Of a stretch of DNA of 15,154 nt, positions 7,007-13,268 are shown piece after piece; position 1 is the first letter of the stretch, and each line of letters opens with the position of its first letter. The position numbers and the translations under genes are program-made. The notes under the pieces were generated by a model, which saw only the letters and a program-made list of their open reading frames with translations, had not been told where the DNA came from and searched no databases. This DNA is from CAZQFS01 sp964592755 (GTDB taxonomy: Bacteria; Hydrothermota; Tepidihabitantia; Tepidihabitantales; Tepidihabitantaceae), in contig CAZQFS010000068.1 in assembly GCA_964592755.1 (NCBI GenBank), forward strand, positions 1-15,154. Direction: 5' to 3'.

Positions 7007-8539
7007 CTATTCCACGACGACCAGACGCTGCGACTCGATAGACCCTAGGGCCGAGACTCTCAGCACGTAGACCCCGGCCGGAATCTGCCCCAGCGTGAAG
7101 CCGTGCGCCCCTCGGACAAGCGGACCGTCATGAATCAGCACAACCTTCTGCCCCAGCGCATCAAACAACGCGACTTCGTACTGCCCGGCCCGGTCTACCA
7201 TCAACTGTAACGGACGCCCAGGGCGCAGATGACTAGGGCCCGCGTATGTCCGGGCTCTGGCCGACCTGCGTAGCGTCGCGTGTTCCTCAACGCCCGACCC
7301 ATAGCGCAGCTTCATCAGCAGATAGTCGTCGTTTGCTTCCCGGGCACCCCCGAAGACATAGACGTGACCGGAGTCATCAAGCGCGAGGTCGCAGCCGCTC
7401 GTGCTCGCTGCCGCTCCGTATTGCCAGGTCCAGATTGTATCGCCAGACGAGTCGCACATCATCACCAGGCAACTGTGCTTCTCTTGTCCCCCCACCGAGT
7501 CGACCACGGTTCCGGCAAGCAGCATGTTACCTGACAGGTCCAGCGTTACCCCGAACAGGCAGACCCCGTGAGCCAACGAGTACAGCCTCGACCAGATGGT
7601 GTCCCCGCGAGAAGTGAGTTTGACCACCAACCCTGAAACCGGACCGGGCCAGGTGTCACCCGTTGCTCCGGCAGCGACAACGTTGTTGGAGGGGTCTATC
7701 GCGACGCGGCAGAGTCCGTCTTCAGCACCGAAATCCAGGCGACTCAACCAGACCAGCTCGCCAGCAGGGGTGAACTTCGCTATCACCGCGTCGCGGCCAC
7801 TTGTGAAGTTGCCGGCGCAACCGGCAACGACAATGTCCCCGGTCCAGTCGACTTGCACCGACTGAAAGAAATCGAAGTCGCCGCCCATGTCGAATGTCCT
7901 GGCCCACAGGGACTCGCCATAGGGCGAGAGCTTGATGAGCAAAGCATCGTTCTCCCTCAAACCAGCAGTACCCACCCCTATGATATAGCCGGAGTCATCT
8001 ATCGTAACCCCGAAGAGAAGTGGATGCGTATCCGCCGAGTCAAGACGCGCCCACAGCAACCTGCCCGTCGGGTCGTACTTCAGAACCTCGGTGCCGGTGA
8101 TGAGGCTGCTGAACCAACCCGCAACCACAACGTTGCCCTCAGCGTCAACGGCAGTGCCTTCCAGCACATCATCGTAGTCGCTGTCGTAGACTCTCGCCCA
8201 GGCGGTCTCCCCATTGGAATTGTACTTCACGGTCAGAGTCATGGCGCAATCTGAGCTGCCCCATATCGAGCTATAACCAGCCAGAACGAGGTCACCAAAT
8301 TGGTCTCTGACTCCATCGAACAGGAAATCGTACCTGCCAGTGTCGAACCGCCGAGTCCAGGCCGTGTCAGGTGCGTACGCGAGCGAACTAAGCGGAAGCG
8401 ACATACAGAAGGCCATTGCCGTGAGCACAACGGATGGTCTTCGCGCCGCCAGACTGACGACGGTGTCCCCGAACACCAGCGAAGGTGCGCCAGCGGTTGC
8501 CGGCGCACCAACCGGGCCTCTAATGGGTACCCGATGCAT
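7007..8539 (-). CDS. Secreted seven-bladed beta-propeller protein with C-terminal sorting domain
   Basis: Function unknown; probably exported and attached to or released from the surface. Seven repeats are marked by a Trp-containing strand: AWTRRF, AWARVY, LWARLD, LWARTF, VWLSRL, IWSRLY and IWTWQY. Each is linked to a 'V..D..GN.VVAG'-like strand, as in SBBP-type propellers. The last 74 residues (437-510) resemble a type IX (Por) sorting domain, with VALFDALGQKV and IPAGVYVLRVS. A signal peptide is likely at about residues 33-56, ending SSLAYA, preceded by RR. The start is uncertain: ATG at 8539 gives 510 residues but overlaps the upstream gene by 20 bases and precedes the signal peptide by about 30 residues; GTG at 8476 or ATG at 8416 would fit a signal peptide better. 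No good ribosome binding site is seen at any of them. It probably lies in one transcription unit with the gene upstream. Confidence 0.82.
   Translation of the reverse strand: MHRVPIRGPVGAPATAGAPSLVFGDTVVSLAARRPSVVLTAMAFCMSLPLSSLAYAPDTAWTRRFDTGRYDFLFDGVRDQFGDLVLAGYSSIWGSSDCAMTLTVKYNSNGETAWARVYDSDYDDVLEGTAVDAEGNVVVAGWFSSLITGTEVLKYDPTGRLLWARLDSADTHPLLFGVTIDDSGYIIGVGTAGLRENDALLIKLSPYGESLWARTFDMGGDFDFFQSVQVDWTGDIVVAGCAGNFTSGRDAVIAKFTPAGELVWLSRLDFGAEDGLCRVAIDPSNNVVAAGATGDTWPGPVSGLVVKLTSRGDTIWSRLYSLAHGVCLFGVTLDLSGNMLLAGTVVDSVGGQEKHSCLVMMCDSSGDTIWTWQYGAAASTSGCDLALDDSGHVYVFGGAREANDDYLLMKLRYGSGVEEHATLRRSARARTYAGPSHLRPGRPLQLMVDRAGQYEVALFDALGQKVVLIHDGPLVRGAHGFTLGQIPAGVYVLRVSALGSIESQRLVVVE
8484..8509 (-). 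other. Hairpin just past the stop of the upstream minus-strand gene
   Basis: GGTGCGCCAG at 8484-8493 and CCGGCGCACC at 8500-8509 pair in 9 of 10 positions around a 6-base loop. It lies 11 bases beyond the upstream gene's stop and 8 bases before the alternative GTG start of the propeller gene. It may be a weak terminator or a processing stem; no T-run follows. It could equally be chance structure in coding DNA if the 8539 start is used. Confidence 0.3.
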
Positions 8540-9176
8540 CGGAATACAACCCGGTTCCTGACTGCTCGACCCACCAGTGCCAGCCTTGCATGTGGTACGT
8601 GTGCACCTCCTGCTCGTTGTAGTGACCGTAGTGCTGCCAGGCGGCGACGTTCCACCTGGCCATTGTCCATGGTCCCCAGTGATGGATGAGCTGGCCCTCG
8701 TGCCAGATACTGAGCTCGTACCTCAGCCAGACTCTCACTGGGGCGAGTTCGGAGCGGGTGAGGCTACCAGCAATGTAGTACTTCTTCCGATTCCCGCCTA
8801 TCCACCTGTAGCCGAACTCGAGCCACGAATCGTAATCACGGTGTGTACCGTCAGGCATTGTGAGCGTAGCACCACCCACGACTCCATTCGCCGCTGAGTC
8901 GGCCAGCGCCTCGTCCGCGGTCTTGTAGCCCATCTCGTGAAGTTCCTCGACCGTGACCTCAACGAAGCCGGTCACAGGAGGACTCTCGATTGAGTCGCCG
9001 AAGAACTCGATGATGTCTGCCTCGGGCAAACCCTCATCGTTCTCGTACGCGTGCACGAAGATGTGGTAGTATCCTTCCTCGGTGCTGGCCCTGACCGTGC
9101 CCTGTTCGATACTTCGGCATGTCGGCAGCGTCAGCAGGAGGAGGAATGCAACGATACCGAAAGCAATCCGTGCCAT
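8520..9176 (-). CDS. Exported protein of unknown function
   Basis: I do not recognise a family. The start is ATG at 9176 because AGGAGGT sits 6 bases upstream; a longer frame reaching 9224 lacks such a site and would cover the promoter. The 218-residue product has an N-terminal signal sequence MARIAFGIVAFLLLLTLPTC. Cys20 could be a lipobox cysteine, but LPTC departs from the usual L-A/S-G-C, so simple secretion is also possible. The rest is acidic in the middle and rich in Trp, His and Tyr near the C-terminus (WHEGQLIHHWGPWTMARW, then YHMQGWHWWVEQ), suggesting a small beta-rich soluble domain. No sorting domain is seen. Downstream, and possibly cotranscribed, is the propeller protein. Confidence 0.75.
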   Translation of the reverse strand: MARIAFGIVAFLLLLTLPTCRSIEQGTVRASTEEGYYHIFVHAYENDEGLPEADIIEFFGDSIESPPVTGFVEVTVEELHEMGYKTADEALADSAANGVVGGATLTMPDGTHRDYDSWLEFGYRWIGGNRKKYYIAGSLTRSELAPVRVWLRYELSIWHEGQLIHHWGPWTMARWNVAAWQHYGHYNEQEVHTYHMQGWHWWVEQSGTGLYSDASGTH

Positions 9177-9182
9177 TACAGC

Positions 9183-9189
9183 ACCTCCT
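9183..9189 (-). promoter_or_regulatory. Shine-Dalgarno site fixing the start at 9176
   Basis: On the minus strand AGGAGGT (ACCTCCT on plus) lies 6 bases upstream of the ATG at 9176. It decides that start against the longer open frame. Confidence 0.8.
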
Positions 9190-9207
9190 CTTGTTTGCGG
9201 ACGAGCC

Positions 9208-9231
9208 ATTATACCCCCCCGCACCTGTCAA
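9208..9231 (-). promoter_or_regulatory. Promoter-like pair with poly-G spacer
   Basis: Reading the minus strand, a perfect TTGACA (9231-9226) and a perfect TATAAT (9213-9208) are separated by 12 bases, of which seven are consecutive G (9220-9214). The -10 box would start transcription near 9201, giving a leader of about 25 bases that contains the AGGAGGT. The spacing is about five bases short of the optimum, so the -35 box may be unused at this tract length. Confidence 0.55.
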
Positions 9232-9414
9232 CTACGGGATTACGTCCGGCAGAATGCTGCAGAATCAACCGTCTCCGGAGGCCGACCGCTGTGAGAGTCA
9301 CGCCTCATGTTAGTGGCGCGTGCCGGTGAGTCAAGCGGCCGCATCGCCTCGGTGCGACCCCCGGCCACGCGGCCGGAGTTCCGCGGCCAACCCAGGGCCT
9401 CAAGCATCCAGCTC

Positions 9415-9443
9415 TTGACCGGCTCGCTGCGCCGGGTTAGGAT
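9415..9443 (+). promoter_or_regulatory. Candidate promoter of the SGNH hydrolase gene
   Basis: TTGACC at 9415-9420 and TAGGAT at 9438-9443 are 17 bases apart. The -10 ends 6 bases before the GTG at 9450, predicting a leaderless transcript. The AGGA inside the same box (9439-9442) is alternatively a weak ribosome binding site at 7-base spacing if transcription starts further upstream. Confidence 0.4.
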
Positions 9444-9449
9444 AGCCCT

Positions 9450-10481
9450 GTGCTGACCACTGCTCTGCTGTTTGCCGCTCTGATCGCGGCTCCGCCGGAC
9501 GCGCCGGCTGACTCGATGCGCGTGCTCTTCATCGGCAACAGCCACACCTATGTGAACAATGTCCCGGCCATGGTTGAGAGCCTGGCCTGCGCCGGCGGTC
9601 GTCTGCTCAGAACCGACCTGAGCGCACCGGGCGGCTACGCCCTGATGCAGCACTGCACCACCGCCGCAACCCTGAACAGAATTCGACTGGCAGCCTGGGA
9701 CTACGTTGTCCTGCAGGAACAGAGTCAGATACCGGTCATTGACTACTGGCGCTTCGGCGGCATGTACCCGGCCGCGCGCACTCTCGATTCACTCATCCGG
9801 GATAACGGCGGCTCGACCATGTTCTACATGACCTGGGGCTGGAAGAACGGCGGCCAGCACACCTACGGCGGCTACTCAAGCATCCTCTTCCGCGACTACT
9901 TCCACATGCAGGACTCGGTCACACCCTCCTACCGGATGATTGCCGATGAGCTCGGGGCGGACGTTGCGCCGGTCGGCGAGGCCTGGCGTCGGGCCAAGAC
10001 TCTTGACACCGCTATCCAGCTCCACGACTGGGACGAGTGCCATGCCACACTTCAGGGCTCCTATCTCGGTGCCTGCGTCTTCTATGCCGCGCTGTTCAGA
10101 GCAGACCCGACCGGCCTTGCCTACCACGCCGGGCTCGACTCAGCCCAGGCGGTGTTCCTTCAGGACGTTGCCTGGCAGACGGTGTCTGGCATCACTGCCG
10201 CGGGCAGGCCGCTTGACGCCCGCGACCCGTCGCTCTCCCTAAGTCCGAACCCGACCCGCGACCGGGTCCTGCTGCGCTGGTTGACGACGTCCCCGGATGC
10301 GTCGCGCCCTGCTTTCGCGCTCCTGCGCATCCACGACCGGTCCGGTCGCCTCGTTCGGCAGTCTCCAGTCACCGGTCCCCGCTCTGCGCTCGACCTGAGC
10401 GGTCTGCCGCCCGGTGCGTACTTCCTGAGCCTGTCCGCGCCCCAGGCCCCTGCCCCGCAGAAGCTCATCATCAGCCGCTGA
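9450..10481 (+). CDS. Secreted SGNH/GDSL-type hydrolase with C-terminal sorting domain
   Basis: Predicted extracytoplasmic esterase-like hydrolase; substrate unknown, with carbohydrate or lipid esters possible. Residues 1-20 form a signal peptide. Block I is FIGNSHTYVNN with nucleophile Ser31 (GNS instead of GDS). WDYVVLQEQSQ (83-93) stands where block III normally carries GxND. The catalytic Asp-x-x-His is D195-E-C-H198, followed by TLQGSYLGACVFYAAL. These are features of the DUF4886-like branch of SGNH proteins. From about residue 262 (LSLSPNPTRDRVLLRW) to the end is a type IX-like sorting domain with LPPGAYFLSLSA. The start is GTG at 9450, with AGGA 7 bases upstream or a leaderless promoter. 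It stands alone between a divergent gene and the saccharopine pair. Confidence 0.88.
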   Translation: MLTTALLFAALIAAPPDAPADSMRVLFIGNSHTYVNNVPAMVESLACAGGRLLRTDLSAPGGYALMQHCTTAATLNRIRLAAWDYVVLQEQSQIPVIDYWRFGGMYPAARTLDSLIRDNGGSTMFYMTWGWKNGGQHTYGGYSSILFRDYFHMQDSVTPSYRMIADELGADVAPVGEAWRRAKTLDTAIQLHDWDECHATLQGSYLGACVFYAALFRADPTGLAYHAGLDSAQAVFLQDVAWQTVSGITAAGRPLDARDPSLSLSPNPTRDRVLLRWLTTSPDASRPAFALLRIHDRSGRLVRQSPVTGPRSALDLSGLPPGAYFLSLSAPQAPAPQKLIISR

Positions 10482-10493
10482 ACGTCATCCGCC

Positions 10494-10507
10494 CGGCGTC
10501 GACGCCG
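10494..10507. other. 14-bp perfect palindrome downstream of the hydrolase gene
   Basis: CGGCGTCGACGCCG lies 12 bases past the hydrolase stop and 21 bases before the -35 box of the next promoter. It may be a short terminator stem or an operator-like site; no T-run follows it. Confidence 0.3.
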
Positions 10508-10528
10508 CTCGAGCCCGGCCTATCTCCT

Positions 10529-10557
10529 TTGACTCTTGTGCCCCTGGACTCTATCAT
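10529..10557 (+). promoter_or_regulatory. Promoter of the saccharopine-pathway genes
   Basis: TTGACT at 10529-10534 and TATCAT at 10552-10557 are 17 bases apart, each 5 of 6 to consensus. The -10 ends 8 bases before the ATG at 10566, so the mRNA would begin at or within a base or two of the start codon. No ribosome binding site is present. Confidence 0.6.
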
Positions 10558-10565
10558 TACGCTTC

Positions 10566-11894
10566 ATGAGTCACCGAAAGAACGCGAACCGCGTCGCCAT
10601 CCGGCGCGAAGACAAGAACGTCTGGGAACGACGCTCACCGCTTATCCCGGAGCAGGTCGGTCAGCTCATCGGCGAGCACGGACTCAGATTCACGGTCCAG
10701 CATTCCGACATCCGCACCTTCAAGGACGACGAGTTCCGGGAAGTCGGCGCCGAGGTCGCAGAGGACATCACGGATTGTGGACTGGTTCTGGGCGTAAAGG
10801 AGATTCCCGCGTCCGTTTTCCGGCCCGGTCACACCTATGTCTTCTTTGCTCACGTCATCAAGGGCCAGCCGCACAACATGCCGATGCTGGCCCGGATGAT
10901 GGAGCTGGGCTGCTCGCTCGTTGACTACGAGAAGATAACCGACGATGCCGGCCGGCGGCTCGTCTTCTTCGGCCGGTTCGCGGGCATCGCCGGCATGGTC
11001 GACACTCTCGCCGGTCTGGGGAAAAGACTGCGCCGCCTGGGCCCGGCCACCCCCTTTGCCCGTATCCGCCTTGCCCACGAGTACGGCCGGGTTGAGCTTG
11101 CCAAGGCAGCGGTCGCCGAGGCCGGCCGCGACATCGTGGAACAGGGCCTGCCCAAAGAGCTGAATCCTCTGGTCATCGGCGTCACCGGGTACGGCCACGT
11201 TGCCAAAGGTGCCTGGGAAGTCCTCGACGCCCTGAACGCGACTGAAGTCGAGCCGGTGGACTTGCCTGCTCTGGTCGCGTCCGGGGACCGCCACACGGTC
11301 TATCGCGTGATGTTCCGTGAGGAACACATGGTCGAACCGGTGCGCCTCGGCCACCGATTCGACCTGAAAGAGTACTTCTCGCACCCGGAGCTCTACCGGT
11401 CCCGGTTCGAGGAGCATCTCCCTTATCTGACCGCGCTCGCCAACTGCATCTACTGGGACCGGCGCTACCCGCGGCTGGTAACCAAAGCATGGCTCGCGAG
11501 CGCCTTCGCGGACCGGCCGCGGTTGACCATCATCGGCGACATCTCGTGCGACATCGAAGGCTCAATCGAAGCCACGGTCAAGGCGACTGACCCGGGCCGG
11601 CCGTTCTTCACGTTCGACCCGGCTGCAGGCAGGGCGCAGGACGGACTCGAAGGACCGGGCATCGCCATCATGGCGGTGGATAACCTGCCCTGCGAGCTGC
11701 CGTTTGACTCTTCGCGTGAGTTCGGGACAGCGCTTATGCCGTTTGTTCCGTCTCTGGCCCGAGCCGACTTCTCGCTGCCTCTTGACCGGCTTGGGCTGCC
11801 CGGCCCGGTGCGCCGGGCGCTGGTCCTGCACCAGGGGCGGCTCACGCCCGACTTCGCGTATATCGAGCAATTCCTGAAAGGAGTCCGCCCGTGA
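10566..11894 (+). CDS. Lysine-ketoglutarate reductase-like protein (saccharopine-forming)
   Basis: Predicted to condense L-lysine with 2-oxoglutarate using NAD(P)H to give saccharopine, the first step of the saccharopine pathway, in the cytoplasm. The 442-residue product resembles the LKR half of the eukaryotic bifunctional aminoadipate semialdehyde synthase. The AlaDH/PNT-like N-terminal domain has RREDKNVWERRSPLIPEQ (13-30), LVLGVKEIP (73-81) and YVFFAHVIKGQPHNMPML (91-108), then LVFFGRFAGIAGMVDTLAGL. The dinucleotide-binding domain has GVTGYGHVAKG (205-215). ISCDIEGSIEAT and FDPAAGR lie near the C-terminus. The start is ATG at 10566, placed by the promoter and the family N-terminus; the open frame reaches back to 10536. 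It overlaps the next gene by 4 bases (GTGA). Substrate direction is inferred from the family. Confidence 0.87.
   Translation: MSHRKNANRVAIRREDKNVWERRSPLIPEQVGQLIGEHGLRFTVQHSDIRTFKDDEFREVGAEVAEDITDCGLVLGVKEIPASVFRPGHTYVFFAHVIKGQPHNMPMLARMMELGCSLVDYEKITDDAGRRLVFFGRFAGIAGMVDTLAGLGKRLRRLGPATPFARIRLAHEYGRVELAKAAVAEAGRDIVEQGLPKELNPLVIGVTGYGHVAKGAWEVLDALNATEVEPVDLPALVASGDRHTVYRVMFREEHMVEPVRLGHRFDLKEYFSHPELYRSRFEEHLPYLTALANCIYWDRRYPRLVTKAWLASAFADRPRLTIIGDISCDIEGSIEATVKATDPGRPFFTFDPAAGRAQDGLEGPGIAIMAVDNLPCELPFDSSREFGTALMPFVPSLARADFSLPLDRLGLPGPVRRALVLHQGRLTPDFAYIEQFLKGVRP
11877..11883 (+). promoter_or_regulatory. Shine-Dalgarno site of saccharopine dehydrogenase
   Basis: AAAGGAG, inside the end of the upstream gene, lies 7 bases before the GTG at 11891 and supports that start. 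Confidence 0.75.
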
Positions 11895-13204
11895 AGAAGA
11901 CACTCGTGCTGGGCGCGGGACTCGTATCCCGGCCCATGGTCCAGTACCTCTTGAACCAGCCGGATTTCGAGATCTGGGTTGCGACCCGAACCGTGACCAA
12001 GGCCCAGGAGACAATCGGCCGCCACCCACGCGGCAAAGCAATCCCGCTGCTGGTGGATGACGAAGAGGCTCTCGACCGGCTCGTGGCTCAGACCGACCTT
12101 GTCGTCAGCCTGCTGCCCTACACCTATCATGTCAAGGTCGCAGGCCACTGTCTGAAACACCGCCGGCCCCTTGTCACCACGTCATACGTCAGCGACGCGA
12201 TGCGCGCCCTTGACCCGGACGCCCGGGCTGCCGGGCTCCTGTTCCTGAACGAAATCGGACTCGACCCCGGCATCGACCACATGTCTGCCATGCGAATCAC
12301 CCACTCGGTGCAGAGGGCTGGCGGCACGGTCACTGCCTTCGAGTCCTACTGCGGCGGCCTGCCCGCACCCGAAGCCAACGACAACCCGCTGGGGTACAAG
12401 TTCTCCTGGAGCCCGAAAGGCGTGGTCATGGCCGGTCGCAACGACGCCCGCTACCTGAAAGACGGCAGGGAGGTCTTCGTGCCCGGCGCGGAGCTGTTCG
12501 GCCACCGATGGCCCTTGAAGGTCGCGGACGGGCACAAGTTCGAGGCCTACCCCAACCGCAACTCTCTCCCCTACATCAAGCTCTACGGGCTGGCCGGAGT
12601 ACGCACGATGTTGCGCGGCACTCTGCGCAACTTCGGCTGGTGCGAGACCCTGAAGGCGATTGCCGACCTCGGAATCCTCAAAGACGAGACTGCCCGAACC
12701 GGGCTGGCAAAAACGACCTATGCCCAGTGGTTTGCCGGGTATGCCGAGGGCCGCGCCGGCGCGGCCCGCAGACTCGGGTTAGCGGAGCAGCACGCCCTAC
12801 TCGACCGACTGGCGTGGCTCGGCCTGTTCGATGACCGACCAATCGATATTGACCAGGGCACAAACCTCGACATCCTGGCCGGGGCGATGCTTAAGAAGAT
12901 GGCATACCGGCCCGGCGAGCGGGACATGATTGTCCTGCACCACGCATTCGCCGCCGAGTATCCGGGTCGGCCCGCGCGAAGAATCTTCTCCACTCTCATT
13001 GACTTCGGCATACCCGGCGGAGACTCGGCCATGGCGCGAACGGTCAGTCTGCCTGCCGCCATCGCCGTGCGCCTGATTCTCGAAGGCAGAGTGAAGCTCG
13101 CCGGCGTCCAGATTCCCATTCTGCCCGAGCTCTACGAACCGATACTGACCGAACTCGCCCGGCTCGGAATCGAGTGTCAGGAAAGAGAGGAGCCGGCGGC
13201 CTAG
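11891..13204 (+). CDS. Saccharopine dehydrogenase (glutamate-forming type)
   Basis: Predicted to oxidise saccharopine with NAD(P)+ to aminoadipate semialdehyde and glutamate, completing the two-step pathway begun by its operon partner. The 437-residue protein starts with a Rossmann fold, VLGAGLVSRP (6-15), of the G-x-G-x-V-x-x-P pattern. Family blocks are LLPYTYH (74-80), NEIGLDPGIDHMSAM (120-134) and GGLPAPEANDNPLGYKFSWS (155-174). Length and order match the SDH half of the animal and plant bifunctional enzyme, and the fungal saccharopine reductase that runs in the opposite, biosynthetic direction. Catabolism is favoured by the LKR neighbour. The start is GTG at 11891, overlapping the upstream TGA. 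It is the last gene before a strong hairpin; no aminoadipate semialdehyde dehydrogenase is in the window. Confidence 0.93.
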   Translation: MKKTLVLGAGLVSRPMVQYLLNQPDFEIWVATRTVTKAQETIGRHPRGKAIPLLVDDEEALDRLVAQTDLVVSLLPYTYHVKVAGHCLKHRRPLVTTSYVSDAMRALDPDARAAGLLFLNEIGLDPGIDHMSAMRITHSVQRAGGTVTAFESYCGGLPAPEANDNPLGYKFSWSPKGVVMAGRNDARYLKDGREVFVPGAELFGHRWPLKVADGHKFEAYPNRNSLPYIKLYGLAGVRTMLRGTLRNFGWCETLKAIADLGILKDETARTGLAKTTYAQWFAGYAEGRAGAARRLGLAEQHALLDRLAWLGLFDDRPIDIDQGTNLDILAGAMLKKMAYRPGERDMIVLHHAFAAEYPGRPARRIFSTLIDFGIPGGDSAMARTVSLPAAIAVRLILEGRVKLAGVQIPILPELYEPILTELARLGIECQEREEPAA

Positions 13205-13222
13205 GCGAGCGGTTGTCCGGAA

Positions 13223-13260
13223 ACAGAAGCCGGGGCGCAGTTGCGCCCCGGCTCTTCTGT
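13223..13260. terminator. Strong hairpin between convergent genes
   Basis: AGCCGGGGCGCA at 13228-13239 and TGCGCCCCGGCT at 13242-13253 form a perfect 12-bp stem. Beyond a 2-base bulge, ACAGA (13223-13227) pairs with TCTGT (13256-13260). It lies between the saccharopine dehydrogenase stop and the stop of the minus-strand peptidase gene and can serve both. The plus side continues TTCTGTTGTCC, only modestly T-rich. Confidence 0.85.
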
Positions 13261-13268
13261 TGTCCTGC

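Noticed and set aside
8531..8542. Perfect 12-bp palindrome CCGATGCATCGG around the possible ATG of the propeller gene
   Set aside because: It is short, lies at an uncertain start and overlaps the end of another gene; there is no second copy or partner to support an operator.
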